From: Chloroflexota bacterium
GTDB lineage: Bacteria; Chloroflexota; Dehalococcoidia; Lucifugimonadales; JACPCL1
Length of the DNA stretch: 22,645 nt
Assembly: GCA_016210375.1 (NCBI GenBank)
Contig: JACQUH010000082.1
Span: 1-22,645, forward strand
Reading direction: 5' to 3'
Shown here: positions 14,708-22,467 of the stretch, in pieces
Layout of the letters: each line of letters starts with the position of its first letter
Position numbering within the stretch: the first letter of the stretch is position 1
Position numbers and translations under genes: made by a program
The notes under the pieces: generated by a model
What the model was told of the DNA's origin: nothing
Seen by the model: the letters and a program-made list of their open reading frames with translations, nothing else
Databases searched by the model: none

Positions 14708-16084
14708 GTGAACTACGCCCAAGCCCTGGACAGGCTCCTCAGCCTCACCGACCTGGAGCGGGTCTCCGGCCACGCCCCCCATGTCCGCCGCATGGACCTG
14801 GGGCGCATCCGCTTGCTCCTGGAGCGCCTGGGGGACCCCCACCTGAGCACCCCCACGGTGCACATCACCGGCACCAAGGGCAAGGGCAGCACCGCCGCGC
14901 TCATCGCGTCGGCGCTGGCGGCAGGCGGGTACAGGCCGGGGCTGTTCACTTCCCCTCACCTGCATACCTTCCGAGAGCGCATCCAGTACGACGGAGCGCC
15001 GGTCTCGGAGGCGGAGTTCGCCGCCCTGGTGGAGGAGGTCTGGCCGGAGTTGGAAGCGGTGGGCAGGGAGGGCGGCTACGGTTCTGTGACGACCTTTGAG
15101 CTGCTGACGGCCATGGCCTTTCTGCACTACCACCGCAAGGGTGCAGGGTTCCAGGTGGTAGAGGTGGGCCTGGGCGGACGGCTGGACTCCACTAACGTGG
15201 TGCGGCCCCAGGTGTGCGTCTTCACCTCCATCAGCCTGGACCACACTGCGATTCTGGGGGACACCGTGGAGGAGATCGCCGGGGACAAGGCGGGCATCCT
15301 CAAGCCGGGATGCGTTGCCGTCACCAGCCCCCAGCAGCCCGGCGTCATGGCAGTGCTGCGGGACGCCGCCCAGAGTCAAGGGGCGCCCCTGATAGCCACC
15401 GCTGAGGAGTGCCGGTGCGTGCTGCACTCCCACGACCTGGACGGCCAGTCCTTCACCCTTGCCACCCGGTGGGGCGAGTACAAGCTGCACATTCCTCTGC
15501 TGGGCGCTTACCAGTTGGAGAACGCCGCCACCGCCCTGGCGAGCCTTCAGGCGCTGAACGACTGGGGCTTCACCCTTTCCGGGGTGTCCATCGCCCAGGG
15601 GTTCCGCGACGTGCGGTGGCCCGCCCGGCTGGAGGTGCTCTCCCGGGAGCCCCTGGTGGTGGCCGATGGCGCCCACAACCCGTACTCCGCTGGCAAGCTG
15701 CGGGAAGCGCTCCACCAGTACTTTGGCTTCCGCCGCCTCATCTACGTGATTGGCCTCTCCGCCGACAAGAACATCCCAGATATCGTAAAGGAGCTGGCCC
15801 AGGGCGGCCCCACGGTGGTCGTCACCCGCTCGCGTCATCCCAGGGCGGCCTCGCCCCTCAGCCTGGCCGAGGAGTTCGCCAGAGCGGGCGTGCAGGCGGT
15901 ACAGGTAGAAAGCGTGGACGCCGCCGCAGCGCACGCCCTGGCCCTGGCTGGCCCCAGGGATATGGTAGTGGCCACCGGCTCCCTCTTCGTGGCCGCCGAG
16001 GCGCGGGAGTCGTACCTGCACATCTCGCCAGAGCTCTACCCCAGCCTGGACATGCACACATCACTGCTGCAGAGGTCCGTCTGA
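14708..16084 (+). CDS. folC: Folylpolyglutamate synthase / dihydrofolate synthase
   Basis: The Mur-ligase-family enzyme adds glutamate to dihydropteroate and/or reduced folates using ATP, in the cytoplasm. The start is GTG 14708, eight bases after GGGGAGG; the open frame extends to 14636 but that lies inside a hairpin. The protein has 458 residues, slightly longer than the usual ~430. Visible motifs are the P-loop GTKGKGST (55-62), FTSPHL, VEVGLGGRLDSTNVV, and DHTAILGDTVEEIAGDKAGILK, whose Lys is the one usually carbamylated in the family. LGAYQLENAATALA and the C-terminal-domain motif VVADGAHNP follow. All key residues look intact. Its TGA shares one base with the fabF ATG, so the two are translationally coupled. 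Whether it has one or both activities cannot be read. Confidence 0.95.
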   Translation: MNYAQALDRLLSLTDLERVSGHAPHVRRMDLGRIRLLLERLGDPHLSTPTVHITGTKGKGSTAALIASALAAGGYRPGLFTSPHLHTFRERIQYDGAPVSEAEFAALVEEVWPELEAVGREGGYGSVTTFELLTAMAFLHYHRKGAGFQVVEVGLGGRLDSTNVVRPQVCVFTSISLDHTAILGDTVEEIAGDKAGILKPGCVAVTSPQQPGVMAVLRDAAQSQGAPLIATAEECRCVLHSHDLDGQSFTLATRWGEYKLHIPLLGAYQLENAATALASLQALNDWGFTLSGVSIAQGFRDVRWPARLEVLSREPLVVADGAHNPYSAGKLREALHQYFGFRRLIYVIGLSADKNIPDIVKELAQGGPTVVVTRSRHPRAASPLSLAEEFARAGVQAVQVESVDAAAAHALALAGPRDMVVATGSLFVAAEARESYLHISPELYPSLDMHTSLLQRSV

Positions 16085-17340
16085 TGCAGAACGTCAAAGG
16101 CCGCCGCCGGGTTGTCGTCACCGGCATGGGGGCCGTCACTCCCCTGGGCCTCTCGGTGGACGCCTTCTGGCGTAACCTGGTAGCCGGCAGGTCCGGCATC
16201 GGCCCCATAACGCTGTGCGACCCCACCGACTTCCCCTGCCGCATCGCCGGGGAGCTGAAGGACTTTGACCCGTCCCAGTTCGTCCCGGCCAAAGAGGCCC
16301 GGCGTATGGCCCGCTTCACCCAGCTCGCCGTGGCAGCGGCGGGCATGGCCGTGGAGGACGCCCATCTGAACGTGGACAGGGCGGACCGCGCCAGGGTTGG
16401 TGTCGTGCTGGGCAACGGCAACGGTGGCTTCCCCACCATTGATGAGGCCATGCGCGTGTTGGTGGAGAAAGGGGGACTGCGCATCTCCCCCTTCTTTTTC
16501 CCCATGATCCTGCCCAACATGGCCGCGGCCACGGTGAGCCGCCTGCTGGGAGCCAAGGGCTACTCCTCCACCGTTGCCACCGCCTGCGCCGCCTCTACCC
16601 AGTCCATCGGCGACGCCGTAGAGGTCATCCGCCGTGGGGCGGCGGACGTCATGGTCGCAGGCGGCACCGAGGCAGGCATCAGCCCACTGGGGCTGGCGGG
16701 GTTCTGCGTCATGCGCGCCCTGACCAGTCGCAACGAGGATCCCCAGGCTGCAAGTCGTCCCTTTGACGCACAACGGGATGGCTTTGTGCCAGGGGAGGGC
16801 GCCGCCATCTTGATACTGGAGAGCCAGGAGCACGCCCTGGCTCGCGGGGCCGCTATTCTGGCCGAGGTAGCGGGCTACAGCGCCACCTCCGACGCCTACC
16901 ATCCAGTGCAGCCGGAGGAGAGCGGCGAAGGGGCGGCCAGGACCATCTGCCTGGCCCTGGAGGACGCCGGCGTGACCCCCGCCGAGGTGCACTACATCAA
17001 CGCCCACGGCACCTCCACCCCCCTGAACGACGCCGCCGAGACCAAGGCCATCAAGCTGGCCTTCGGCGAGCAGGCGTATCGGGTCCCCATCAGCTCCACG
17101 AAATCCATGATCGGCCACGCCCTAGGCGGTGCCGGAGCCATGGAGGCCGTGGCCTGCGTCAAGACCATCCTGGAGGGCGTCATCCATCCCACTATTAACT
17201 ACCAGTACCCCGACCCGGACTGCGACCTGGACTGCGTGCCCAACCAGGCCCGTAAGAAGGACGTACGGGTGGTCCTGTCCAACAGCTTTGGTTTTGGCGG
17301 CCAGAACGCCTGCCTGGTCTTCCGCAGGTACGAAGGCTAA
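16084..17340 (+). CDS. fabF: 3-oxoacyl-[acyl-carrier-protein] synthase II (KAS II)
   Basis: The 418-residue thiolase-fold condensing enzyme extends acyl-ACP with malonyl-ACP in fatty acid synthesis. The nucleophile is Cys168 in TACAAS. The two histidines are His308 in NAHGTSTPLND and His345 in SSTKSMIGH, with Lys340. The terminal loop FGFGGQNA is present. The N-terminal VVVTGMGAVTPLG and ISPFFFP segments are typical of FabF rather than FabB or FabH. The same frame is open back to 15409, but that part overlaps folC in another frame. The ATG at 16084 overlaps the folC stop and gives the family's normal length. No acyl-carrier protein or other fab gene is nearby. It could also act on a specialised acyl chain, but all core residues match the housekeeping type. 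Confidence 0.96.
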   Translation: MQNVKGRRRVVVTGMGAVTPLGLSVDAFWRNLVAGRSGIGPITLCDPTDFPCRIAGELKDFDPSQFVPAKEARRMARFTQLAVAAAGMAVEDAHLNVDRADRARVGVVLGNGNGGFPTIDEAMRVLVEKGGLRISPFFFPMILPNMAAATVSRLLGAKGYSSTVATACAASTQSIGDAVEVIRRGAADVMVAGGTEAGISPLGLAGFCVMRALTSRNEDPQAASRPFDAQRDGFVPGEGAAILILESQEHALARGAAILAEVAGYSATSDAYHPVQPEESGEGAARTICLALEDAGVTPAEVHYINAHGTSTPLNDAAETKAIKLAFGEQAYRVPISSTKSMIGHALGGAGAMEAVACVKTILEGVIHPTINYQYPDPDCDLDCVPNQARKKDVRVVLSNSFGFGGQNACLVFRRYEG

Positions 17341-17426
17341 CGCTCGCTCCGTCCTGGCAATGTAAGCTAACTAAGGAGAGTGTCGGGGGGGCGGCTGCTC
17401 CTCTGCGCTCCCCTCTTCGTCGCCTC

Positions 17427-18641
17427 TCAGGAGGCTGCCAGTCCCGCGCCGGTGGGCTGTCGCGCCGCTCTCCGCAGCAGGAGGAAGCCGGCCACGGCGC
17501 TTCCCTGCAGGGCCACAGAGAACGCCACCAGGAGGGGCACCGAGAGGTCGTACAGGATGCCCATCGTGGCGCTGCCCAGGAACCAGGCTATGCCAAAGGC
17601 GGAGTTAAAGGTGCCGTAGGCGGCGCCCCTCCGTTCCGCTGGCACCATATCTGCAATGGCTGCGCGAACAATGGACTCCTGTGCGCCCATGCCGACGCCC
17701 CACAGCGCCACGCCCGCGAGGGCAAGCCCAAAGCCGCCCAGAAACACCAGGGGGGCAAAGGCCGCCGAAAGGAGAACGGCAATGGCGAGGACGGGGATAC
17801 CGCCGCGATCAAAGAGCCTGCCGAAGACCAGGGCCGCCACGGCGTCTACGCCCATAGCCAGGGCATAGAAGAGGGGGATAGCGGCATCGCTGGCTACCGC
17901 CGCCGTTTTGAAGTGAAAGGCGATCAGGGGGAAATCGGCATAGCCGGCAGCGACGAGGGCCGCAATCCCCAGGTAGAGCCAGAAGACCCTGGGCAAGCCC
18001 TTGCTCTCCAGGGGGCGGGCGGCAGGCTCCAGCTCTGAGGGACGGGGGTACGAGAAGCGGGCGATCAGCAGGGTGGCGAGGGCGAGGGCGGCAGGGATGA
18101 GCAGGACAGCGAACCCAACGCGGTATTCGCCCCGGATGGCCACCAGGGCAGCGACCACCAGGGGTCCAAGGACCGCGCCGGTCTGGTCCATGGCTTCGTG
18201 CAGTCCGAAGCCCCAGCCGGCGCCCACCTGTCGCGCGGCGTGGGAGAGCATGGCGTCCTTGGCTGGAGAGCGGATGGCCTTGCCGATGCGCTCTGCCATC
18301 ATCAGCCCCACGGCAATCTGCCAGTTCCCCGCCAGCGCCAGCAGCGGCACCGCGAAGAGGTTGATGCTGTAGCCAAGGATGGTCAGAAGCCAGTACTGCT
18401 TCGTCCTGTCCGCCAGATGCCCCGTGATGAACCGCAGGGCGTATCCAAGGAACTCTGCGAAACCTGCGGCCACACCCACTGCCGTTGCGCTTGCGCCAAG
18501 GAGGGCAAGGAACGGCCCCATGGAAGACCGCGCCCCTTCATAGGTCATGTCGCTCAAGAGGCTCACGACGCCGAGCAGTATGACAAACTGCATTGCGCGG
18601 CGCCTAAGGAGCGCCGGTGGCGGCTTGCTCTCCGTTGACAT
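17427..18641 (-). CDS. Major facilitator superfamily transporter
   Basis: This 404-residue membrane protein is predicted to have about 12 helices in two halves. The start is the ATG at 18641, with AAGGAG eight bases upstream; the longer open frame upstream runs through repeats. The first half contains LLSDMTYEGARSSMGPFL and the loop 2-3 motif GHLADRTKQYW (MFS motif A, G-x-L-a-D-R). It also contains ERIGKAIRSPAKDAMLS, a conserved stretch of an uncharacterised subgroup resembling archaeal MJ1317-like MFS proteins. The second half carries a degenerate motif A at FGRLFDRGG. Substrate is unknown; drug-like or metabolite efflux is only a class-level guess. It is convergent with fabF (86-base gap). 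A palindromic sequence sits in its promoter region. Confidence 0.92.
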   Translation of the reverse strand: MSTESKPPPALLRRRAMQFVILLGVVSLLSDMTYEGARSSMGPFLALLGASATAVGVAAGFAEFLGYALRFITGHLADRTKQYWLLTILGYSINLFAVPLLALAGNWQIAVGLMMAERIGKAIRSPAKDAMLSHAARQVGAGWGFGLHEAMDQTGAVLGPLVVAALVAIRGEYRVGFAVLLIPAALALATLLIARFSYPRPSELEPAARPLESKGLPRVFWLYLGIAALVAAGYADFPLIAFHFKTAAVASDAAIPLFYALAMGVDAVAALVFGRLFDRGGIPVLAIAVLLSAAFAPLVFLGGFGLALAGVALWGVGMGAQESIVRAAIADMVPAERRGAAYGTFNSAFGIAWFLGSATMGILYDLSVPLLVAFSVALQGSAVAGFLLLRRAARQPTGAGLAAS

Positions 18642-18715
18642 GGGCGATCTCCTTCCTCCTGCCGCGGGGTGGTCTGCTCGGGAAAAAGCAGACCGCTTGC
18701 CCGCGAATGGGAGGC

Positions 18716-18764
18716 ATGGTACCACACCGTCCTGAGCAAACACAATCCGATATCGGAGTCCGAT
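18716..18764 (-). promoter_or_regulatory. Possible promoter and palindromic operator for the MFS gene
   Basis: On the minus strand, TTGTGT (18745-18740) and TACCAT (18721-18716) are spaced 18 bases, a modest promoter. Directly upstream is a perfect 12-base palindrome TCCGATATCGGA (18746-18757), and TCCGAT recurs at 18759-18764. This looks like a repressor or activator site, but no regulator gene is adjacent. Confidence 0.35.
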
Positions 18765-18777
18765 GTCGTGTACTGGC

Positions 18778-18866
18778 TCTAACGCTTCGTTACCTGGTCC
18801 GACCTGACCCCTTTCCCGCACGGGAGTCCCTATGTGTAGGGACTCTCCGCACGGAGAGGGAGATGT
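18778..18866. repeat. Family I element, copy I
   Basis: The left edge TAACGCTTCGTTACCTGGTC is the inverse of the right tail of copy B. CCTGACCCCTTTCCCGCACGG follows. A 9-bp hairpin GAGTCCCTA/TAGGGACTC (18824-18832 with 18837-18845, loop TGTG) and CCGCACGGAGAGGGAG follow. The hairpin splits what in other copies is the small CCCGCACGGG stem. Confidence 0.6.
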
Positions 18867-18920
18867 CCAAGGCAGCCTGGTGCAGTGCTTTAGAGCGTGT
18901 TTCCAAAGGGTTCCGAATAG

Positions 18921-19039
18921 GTCATTCTGAGCGAAGCGAAGAATCTTGTCTGCCGAAGGATGCGTCACTCATTGGCAGATCCCATCTTGCAAGCATATAA
19001 GATTCTTCGGTCGGGCGTTCGGCCCTCCCTCAGAATGAC
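18921..19039. repeat. Family II element, complete copy (119 bp palindromic)
   Basis: The ends GTCATTCTGAG (18921-18931) and CTCAGAATGAC (19029-19039) are perfect 11-bp inverted repeats. A second internal pair, CGAAGAATCTT (18937-18947) and AAGATTCTTCG (18999-19009), is also perfect. There is no coding capacity. With copy I, a terminator and a short hairpin, it makes up the gap 18642-19282, in which I see no gene. Confidence 0.75.
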
Positions 19040-19164
19040 ACCAATCTTCTCACCACCCTCCTCAGTAAGATACAAGAATGACATTTGAAAACACGCTCGT
19101 AGGCCTTACATCACGAACGAAACGTGCGAACCACTACACGAGCGCTGCATTCCTGGGCAAAATC

Positions 19165-19196
19165 AAAGCCCCTGTCTTGCGAGAGACAGGGGCTTT
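19165..19196 (-). terminator. Intrinsic terminator of the SWIM gene (bidirectional in form)
   Basis: AAAGCCCCTGTCT (19165-19177) pairs perfectly with AGACAGGGGCTTT (19184-19196), 13 bp and a six-base loop. On the minus strand it is followed by GATTTTGCC, giving the expected T-rich tail. It lies 87 bases after the SWIM gene stop. Confidence 0.7.
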
Positions 19197-19215
19197 TGGA
19201 AATACAATATCCCCT

Positions 19216-19240
19216 CGGCAAACCGCACTGCGGTTTGCCG
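19216..19240. repeat. Short perfect hairpin after the SWIM gene
   Basis: CGGCAAACCGC (19216-19226) and GCGGTTTGCCG (19230-19240) pair over 11 bp with loop ACT. ATCCCCT precedes it and AGGGGAT lies at 19263-19269, so it may be a small family I-like unit. No T-run follows. Confidence 0.55.
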
Positions 19241-19282
19241 TGTTTGCATGGTATCCCGGACCAGGGGATACCCGACGGCTGC

Positions 19283-19531
19283 CTACACCTTGGCCGCAGA
19301 CACTACAGGAAGCATCCCGTCCAGGATGCGCTCCATGGCCATGGTGTGGCTGCACACCTTCCCCCCGCCGAAGTGCTGGCATGTGCAGCGCCACGCGCCG
19401 TCCTCATAGGTTATCTGGTAGCTATCGTGCTCGCCCCGGATAGAGGCCCTGAACTGGGTGAAGCTCACCCGGTCCTTCTCCTGGGCGTACCGCTGGGCCT
19501 TCTCTACCATGCCGATGAGGCTTGAGTACAT
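19283..19531 (-). CDS. Small SWIM-type zinc-finger protein
   Basis: The 82-residue protein starts at the ATG 19531, preceded by GAAGGAGGA. The chain is short: a helical N-terminus (MVEKAQRYAQEKDRV), two or three strands (FRASIRGEHDSYQITYEDG), then WRCTCQHFGGGKVCSHTMAM. The C-x-C-x8-C-x-H pattern (Cys49, Cys51, Cys60, His62) is the SWIM zinc-binding motif, found in nucleic-acid- or protein-interacting proteins. Here it makes up nearly the whole protein, unlike SWIM domains fused to helicases or transposases. No helicase or recombination partner lies adjacent. The upstream promoter and downstream terminator suggest a single-gene transcript. A role in DNA or RNA binding is inferred from the motif only. 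Confidence 0.85.
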   Translation of the reverse strand: MYSSLIGMVEKAQRYAQEKDRVSFTQFRASIRGEHDSYQITYEDGAWRCTCQHFGGGKVCSHTMAMERILDGMLPVVSAAKV

Positions 19532-19583
19532 GCATCCTCCTTCGCAGGTACCTGGCCGTTGCAGGGACTGATGTCCCCTTTGC

Positions 19584-19612
19584 ATCGTACCTTCTGGGCA
19601 GGGCAACGTCAA
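19584..19612 (-). promoter_or_regulatory. Sigma-70-type promoter of the SWIM gene
   Basis: On the minus strand TTGACG (19612-19607) and TACGAT (19589-19584) are separated by exactly 17 bases. The predicted start is near 19577, at the edge of a small inverted repeat GGGAC-TGAT-GTCCC (19564-19577). That could be an operator or a leader hairpin. Confidence 0.6.
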
Positions 19613-19706
19613 TTGGTGGGGCAGAGCATTTCGCTCTCTTGGCGCCCCCTGCTCTGACATGGTCCATGGCGCGACCCCTCCGCCTCATTTCTTCCTCCTC
19701 CTCCTG

Positions 19707-19712
19707 TATAAT
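19707..19712 (+). promoter_or_regulatory. Consensus -10 box for the aldo/keto reductase gene
   Basis: TATAAT occurs 45 bases before the GTG start, after a run of CTCCTC repeats. No clear -35 is seen at 17 bases. Confidence 0.45.
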
Positions 19713-19756
19713 GGTGTATCCCACCCCGGAAACGAAACCCAGAGGAGTGTTGCACC

Positions 19757-20794
19757 GTGAAGTACCGCCGGCTCGGCCCCACAGACCTGCAATCCTCGGA
19801 GATTGCCTTTGGCGTTTGGACCGTCACCACCGGCTGGTGGGGCAAGATGACAGAGCGGGAGGGCGCCCTGCTGCTCCAGCAGGCGCTCCAAGAAGGGATC
19901 ACCTTCTACGATACCGCCGACACCTACGGCGAGGGCTTGGGCGAGACCCTGCTGGCCAGGGCCTTCCCCCGCAGGCGAAGCGAGATCCTCATCGCCACCA
20001 AGTTTGGCTACGATTTCTACACCTTCCCGGCCAGGGCAGGCCACCGGGAGCGCCCGCAGAACTTCACGCCGGAGTTCGTGCGCAAGGCCTGCGAGGAGAG
20101 CCTGCACCGCCTGAATACCGACTACATTGACCTGTATCAGCTCCACAACCCCCGCATGGACGCTCTCCACAGCGATGACCTCTTCGCTTTGCTGGAGGAC
20201 CTGGTGCAAGAGGGCAAGGTGCGCCACTACGGCGTGGCGCTGGGGCCGGACATCGGCTGGGAAGAGGAGGGGGTGGCGGCCATGGAGGAGCGGCGCATCG
20301 CGTCCCTCCAGATCATCTACAGCCTGCTGGAGCCGGACCCAGGCCGCGCCTTCTTCCCGGTGGCCCGGCGCACGGGCGTCGGCCTGCTGGCCCGCGTGCC
20401 CCACGCCTCGGAGATCCTGACGGACAAGTTCGTGGAGGTCCCCTCCTTTGAGCCGGGGGACCACAGGGGGCTGCGCCGCGCCCAGTGGCTGCGCCAGGCC
20501 ATGGAGAAGCGCCAGCGCCTGCTGTTCCTGGCCCAGGATACAGGACGGACCCTGGCCCAGGCCGCCATCCAGTTTTGCCTGGCCCAGCCGACGGTCTCCT
20601 CGGTGCTGCCCAACATCACCAGCGAGGCTGACCTGAAGGAGTACGCCCGCGCCTCCGACGCGCTGCCGCTCACCACGGAAGAGCTGGCCCGCATCCAGGA
20701 TCTCCTGGACACTAACTACTCCCTGGACGAGGGCCCTCGGGAGGAGTTCCGGTCCTCCCGTACTGCGCCTGCGCCCAGCGGGAGCAGGGGATAG
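19757..20794 (+). CDS. Aldo/keto reductase
   Basis: The 345-residue (beta/alpha)8-barrel oxidoreductase uses NAD(P)H to reduce aldehydes or ketones, or the reverse. The start is GTG 19757 with AGAGGAG nine bases upstream. The catalytic tetrad is visible: Asp52 and Tyr57 in YDTADTYG, Lys82 in ATKFGYD and His130 in LYQLHNP. The N-terminus KYRRLGPTDLQSSEIAFGVW and the late ARVPHASEILTDKF and AAIQFCLAQPTVSSVLPNITS segments are those of the large 'general' bacterial AKR group (YghZ / Tas / aryl-alcohol dehydrogenase type). The last ~15 residues are Ser/Pro/Arg-rich and probably disordered. It stands alone, divergent from the SWIM gene. Physiological substrate cannot be deduced. Confidence 0.94.
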   Translation: MKYRRLGPTDLQSSEIAFGVWTVTTGWWGKMTEREGALLLQQALQEGITFYDTADTYGEGLGETLLARAFPRRRSEILIATKFGYDFYTFPARAGHRERPQNFTPEFVRKACEESLHRLNTDYIDLYQLHNPRMDALHSDDLFALLEDLVQEGKVRHYGVALGPDIGWEEEGVAAMEERRIASLQIIYSLLEPDPGRAFFPVARRTGVGLLARVPHASEILTDKFVEVPSFEPGDHRGLRRAQWLRQAMEKRQRLLFLAQDTGRTLAQAAIQFCLAQPTVSSVLPNITSEADLKEYARASDALPLTTEELARIQDLLDTNYSLDEGPREEFRSSRTAPAPSGSRG

Positions 20795-20804
20795 GTTCTA
20801 TTGG

Positions 20805-21184
20805 CATTCTGAGAATGTGTGGACAAAGCAATTGGAGCCGCCATGAGGCGAGCGAGTTGCTGTCATGCTGAGGGAGGGCCGATGGCATCGGCCCGAACGA
20901 ATGCATATAAGACGCCTGTCCTGTACACGCAACCTTGCCCTCGCCCAGCGCCTTAGATTCTTCGCCGATGTCCCGGCGCCATCGGGACTCAGTTCAGAGC
21001 CTGTGGAAAAAACCTAGCAAGCGACGGGCCGCTGCCGCGGCCCTCTGGAAGGCGTCAGTGGTGAGTGATTCTTCGCGAAGCGGAATCCTATAGAAAGCTA
21101 AGGTCGCTTGACCACTTCGCTCCAGAATGACAATTGCCGTCTCAGTTGGCCCGGCAGACCATTGCTTCACAAGGTCTCAGAATG
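20805..21184. repeat. Composite family II region between the AKR and DinB genes
   Basis: CATTCTGAG (20805-20813) and CTCAGAATG (21176-21184) form an inverted outer pair. Inside are GTCATGCTGAGGGAGGGCC (20862-20880), homologous to the right half of the 18921 element, and 21061-21137, which matches 3681-3757 base for base in length. The region looks like several family II copies accumulated or rearranged. No gene or promoter is apparent in the gap 20795-21232 apart from the AAGGAG before 21233. Confidence 0.6.
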
Positions 21185-21232
21185 ACAAGAATTCCAAACC
21201 ACCAAGGCGATCGCCTCCCATAAGGAGCCTTC

Positions 21233-21778
21233 ATGGACATCCGCGACTTTGTCATCACCTCCATGACTCGCGCCCGCAACGCCACCCTTAATACGGTCAA
21301 AGACCTCAGCCAGGAGGACCTCGCCTGGCGGCCAGCCCCCTTTGCAAACCCCGTGGGGTTCCTGCTGTTTCACTCCATCCGCACCGAGGACAGGTACATC
21401 CATCAATGGCTGGGGAACGGCGCAGAGGACGTCTGGAGTGCGGAAGGCTGGAACAGGAAGTGGAAGATGCCGGAGCCGCACCCTGGCGCCCCCCAGGGCT
21501 GGTTCGGCGAGACGGGCAACTCCTGGACGCCCCAGCAGGTGGCCGACTGGCCCATCCCGCCCAAGGACGAGTTGCTCGCCTACGGAGCGCGGGTGCAGGA
21601 GAAGACGATTGAGGTGGTCAGGGCCTTTGACCTCTCCAGGATCAACGCCCCAGTACGGCCCGACCACCCGAATCCCACCTACGCCAACTACCTGTACATC
21701 GCTTCTCACCACGAAGCCCAGCACCAGGCGCAGATGGACTACATCCTCGGCCTCAAACGAGGCGAGATGGGGGTGTGA
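21233..21778 (+). CDS. DinB-fold (DinB/YfiT-like) putative metal-dependent protein
   Basis: The 181-residue four-helix-bundle protein has AAGGAG just before its ATG. The three metal-ligand histidines expected of the DinB superfamily are visible: His47 in LLFHSIRTEDRYIHQW, and His160 with His164 in SHHEAQHQAQMDYILGLK. The N-terminal LNTVKDLSQEDLAWRPAP is the family's usual opening, where W-R-P lies before the first ligand helix. A ~60-residue segment rich in Trp and Pro (about 65-125) is longer than in the smallest members. Members include thiol (mycothiol or bacillithiol) transferases and many uncharacterised stress-linked proteins. Which applies here is not shown. It is a single gene convergent with the EVE gene. 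Confidence 0.88.
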   Translation: MDIRDFVITSMTRARNATLNTVKDLSQEDLAWRPAPFANPVGFLLFHSIRTEDRYIHQWLGNGAEDVWSAEGWNRKWKMPEPHPGAPQGWFGETGNSWTPQQVADWPIPPKDELLAYGARVQEKTIEVVRAFDLSRINAPVRPDHPNPTYANYLYIASHHEAQHQAQMDYILGLKRGEMGV

Positions 21779-21853
21779 ACCTCTCCCCCTGGGAGAGGGA
21801 CCACTGGCACGGCAATACGATGGGCGCAGTCCAGGCTGCGCCCTATCGTATTC
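21776..21853. repeat. Family I-like element, copy J, between convergent genes
   Basis: CTCTCCCCCTGGGAGAGGG (the C-run/G-run stem) begins at the DinB stop codon. A hairpin follows, pairing 21814-21829 with 21836-21852: 16 bp with one bulged T at 21844. The right G-rich arm and terminal motif are missing. It separates the DinB and EVE stop codons and may act as a two-way terminator, although neither side has a T-run. Confidence 0.55.
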
Positions 21854-21858
21854 CAAAA

Positions 21859-22335
21859 TTACACCGCCGCCTGCGACCGTCGGCGGCGGTTGGCCACCTT
21901 GCGCATCTCCTCCTCAACAAGGGAGAAGTCCTTGCGAGGGATGAGGTGCAGCTCCCCCACAAAGGCCAGGGGCCACGTTTCCGGGACCCACCGCTTCACG
22001 TACTCCATGCGCGGGCCAATCTCCCTGGCGTCCAGGAAGGAGGCGGGGTCATCCAGGACCACCTCGGGCTTGATCTGGATCCGGTAGGCGAAATCCTCGC
22101 CCTCCTTGTGGTACCTCCACAGGGGTGTGTGCTCCTCGAAGATGGTGGACGCCACCGTGGCGGTGGCGGCGAACTGCTGTGCGCCAGAAAGGTAGTACAG
22201 CAGGCGGTCGCCGGCCTCCATGCGCTCCGCCTTCTTGCGGCTCAGGGCGGTAAACCCCTGCACCGTGTAGCCCAGGCTGCGGGTCACGGCGAAGTTCTCC
22301 GGGGTGATAACAAGCATCCAGTAGTTTCGTGGCAT
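21859..22335 (-). CDS. EVE-domain protein (PUA-like fold)
   Basis: The predicted protein has 158 residues starting MPRNYWMLVITPENF at 22335; the open frame runs 48 codons further upstream, through sequence unlike the family. R-N-Y-W with the following VI-PENF is the EVE opening. GFTALSRKKAERMEAGDRLLYYLSGAQQFAATATV is the core, where K-x-G/A-D-x-x-x-Y-x-S-G is conserved. VKRWVPETWPLAFVGELHLIPRKDF closes the domain. EVE domains are close to YTH and PUA folds and bind modified bases in DNA or RNA; some members are linked to restriction or modified-base sensing. No such partner lies in the window. The C-terminal RRRR cluster might aid nucleic-acid binding. The ribosome-binding site is weak. Confidence 0.88.
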   Translation of the reverse strand: MPRNYWMLVITPENFAVTRSLGYTVQGFTALSRKKAERMEAGDRLLYYLSGAQQFAATATVASTIFEEHTPLWRYHKEGEDFAYRIQIKPEVVLDDPASFLDAREIGPRMEYVKRWVPETWPLAFVGELHLIPRKDFSLVEEEMRKVANRRRRSQAAV

Positions 22336-22367
22336 GAGGTTGTCCGTATCAAAGGATGATGTCCACC

Positions 22368-22396
22368 ATTGTATAGGAAGGCAGAAGGGATTGCAG
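22368..22396 (-). promoter_or_regulatory. Possible promoter of the EVE gene
   Basis: On the minus strand CTGCAA (22396-22391) and TACAAT (22373-22368) are spaced 17 bases, with a predicted start about 25 bases before the ATG. The -35 is poor. Confidence 0.4.
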
Positions 22397-22467
22397 GGGG
22401 TGATAGGGAAGGGAATCCCAAACCGCGCCCTGAAGGGTGCGGTTGCTTGGGCCGCAGCAAGCCACAC

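Noticed and set aside
14507..16057. 516-residue minus-strand open frame across folC
   Set aside because: Antisense to folC, with composition typical of reversed GC-rich codons and no family motif.
15409..16083. N-terminal extension of fabF in frame back to 15409
   Set aside because: The region codes for folC in another frame, and the extension is Arg/Pro/Gly-rich with no family similarity. The ATG at 16084 overlaps the folC stop and gives the normal FabF length.
16036..17118. 360-residue minus-strand open frame opposite fabF
   Set aside because: Antisense to a gene with all catalytic residues intact.
18642..18968. N-terminal extension of the MFS protein
   Set aside because: The added sequence covers repeats and the probable promoter. 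The ATG at 18641 has a good ribosome-binding site and gives the usual length.
1593..21852. CRISPR array suggested by recurring palindromes
   Set aside because: The hairpins are single, kilobases apart, with different sequences and no regular spacers or cas genes.
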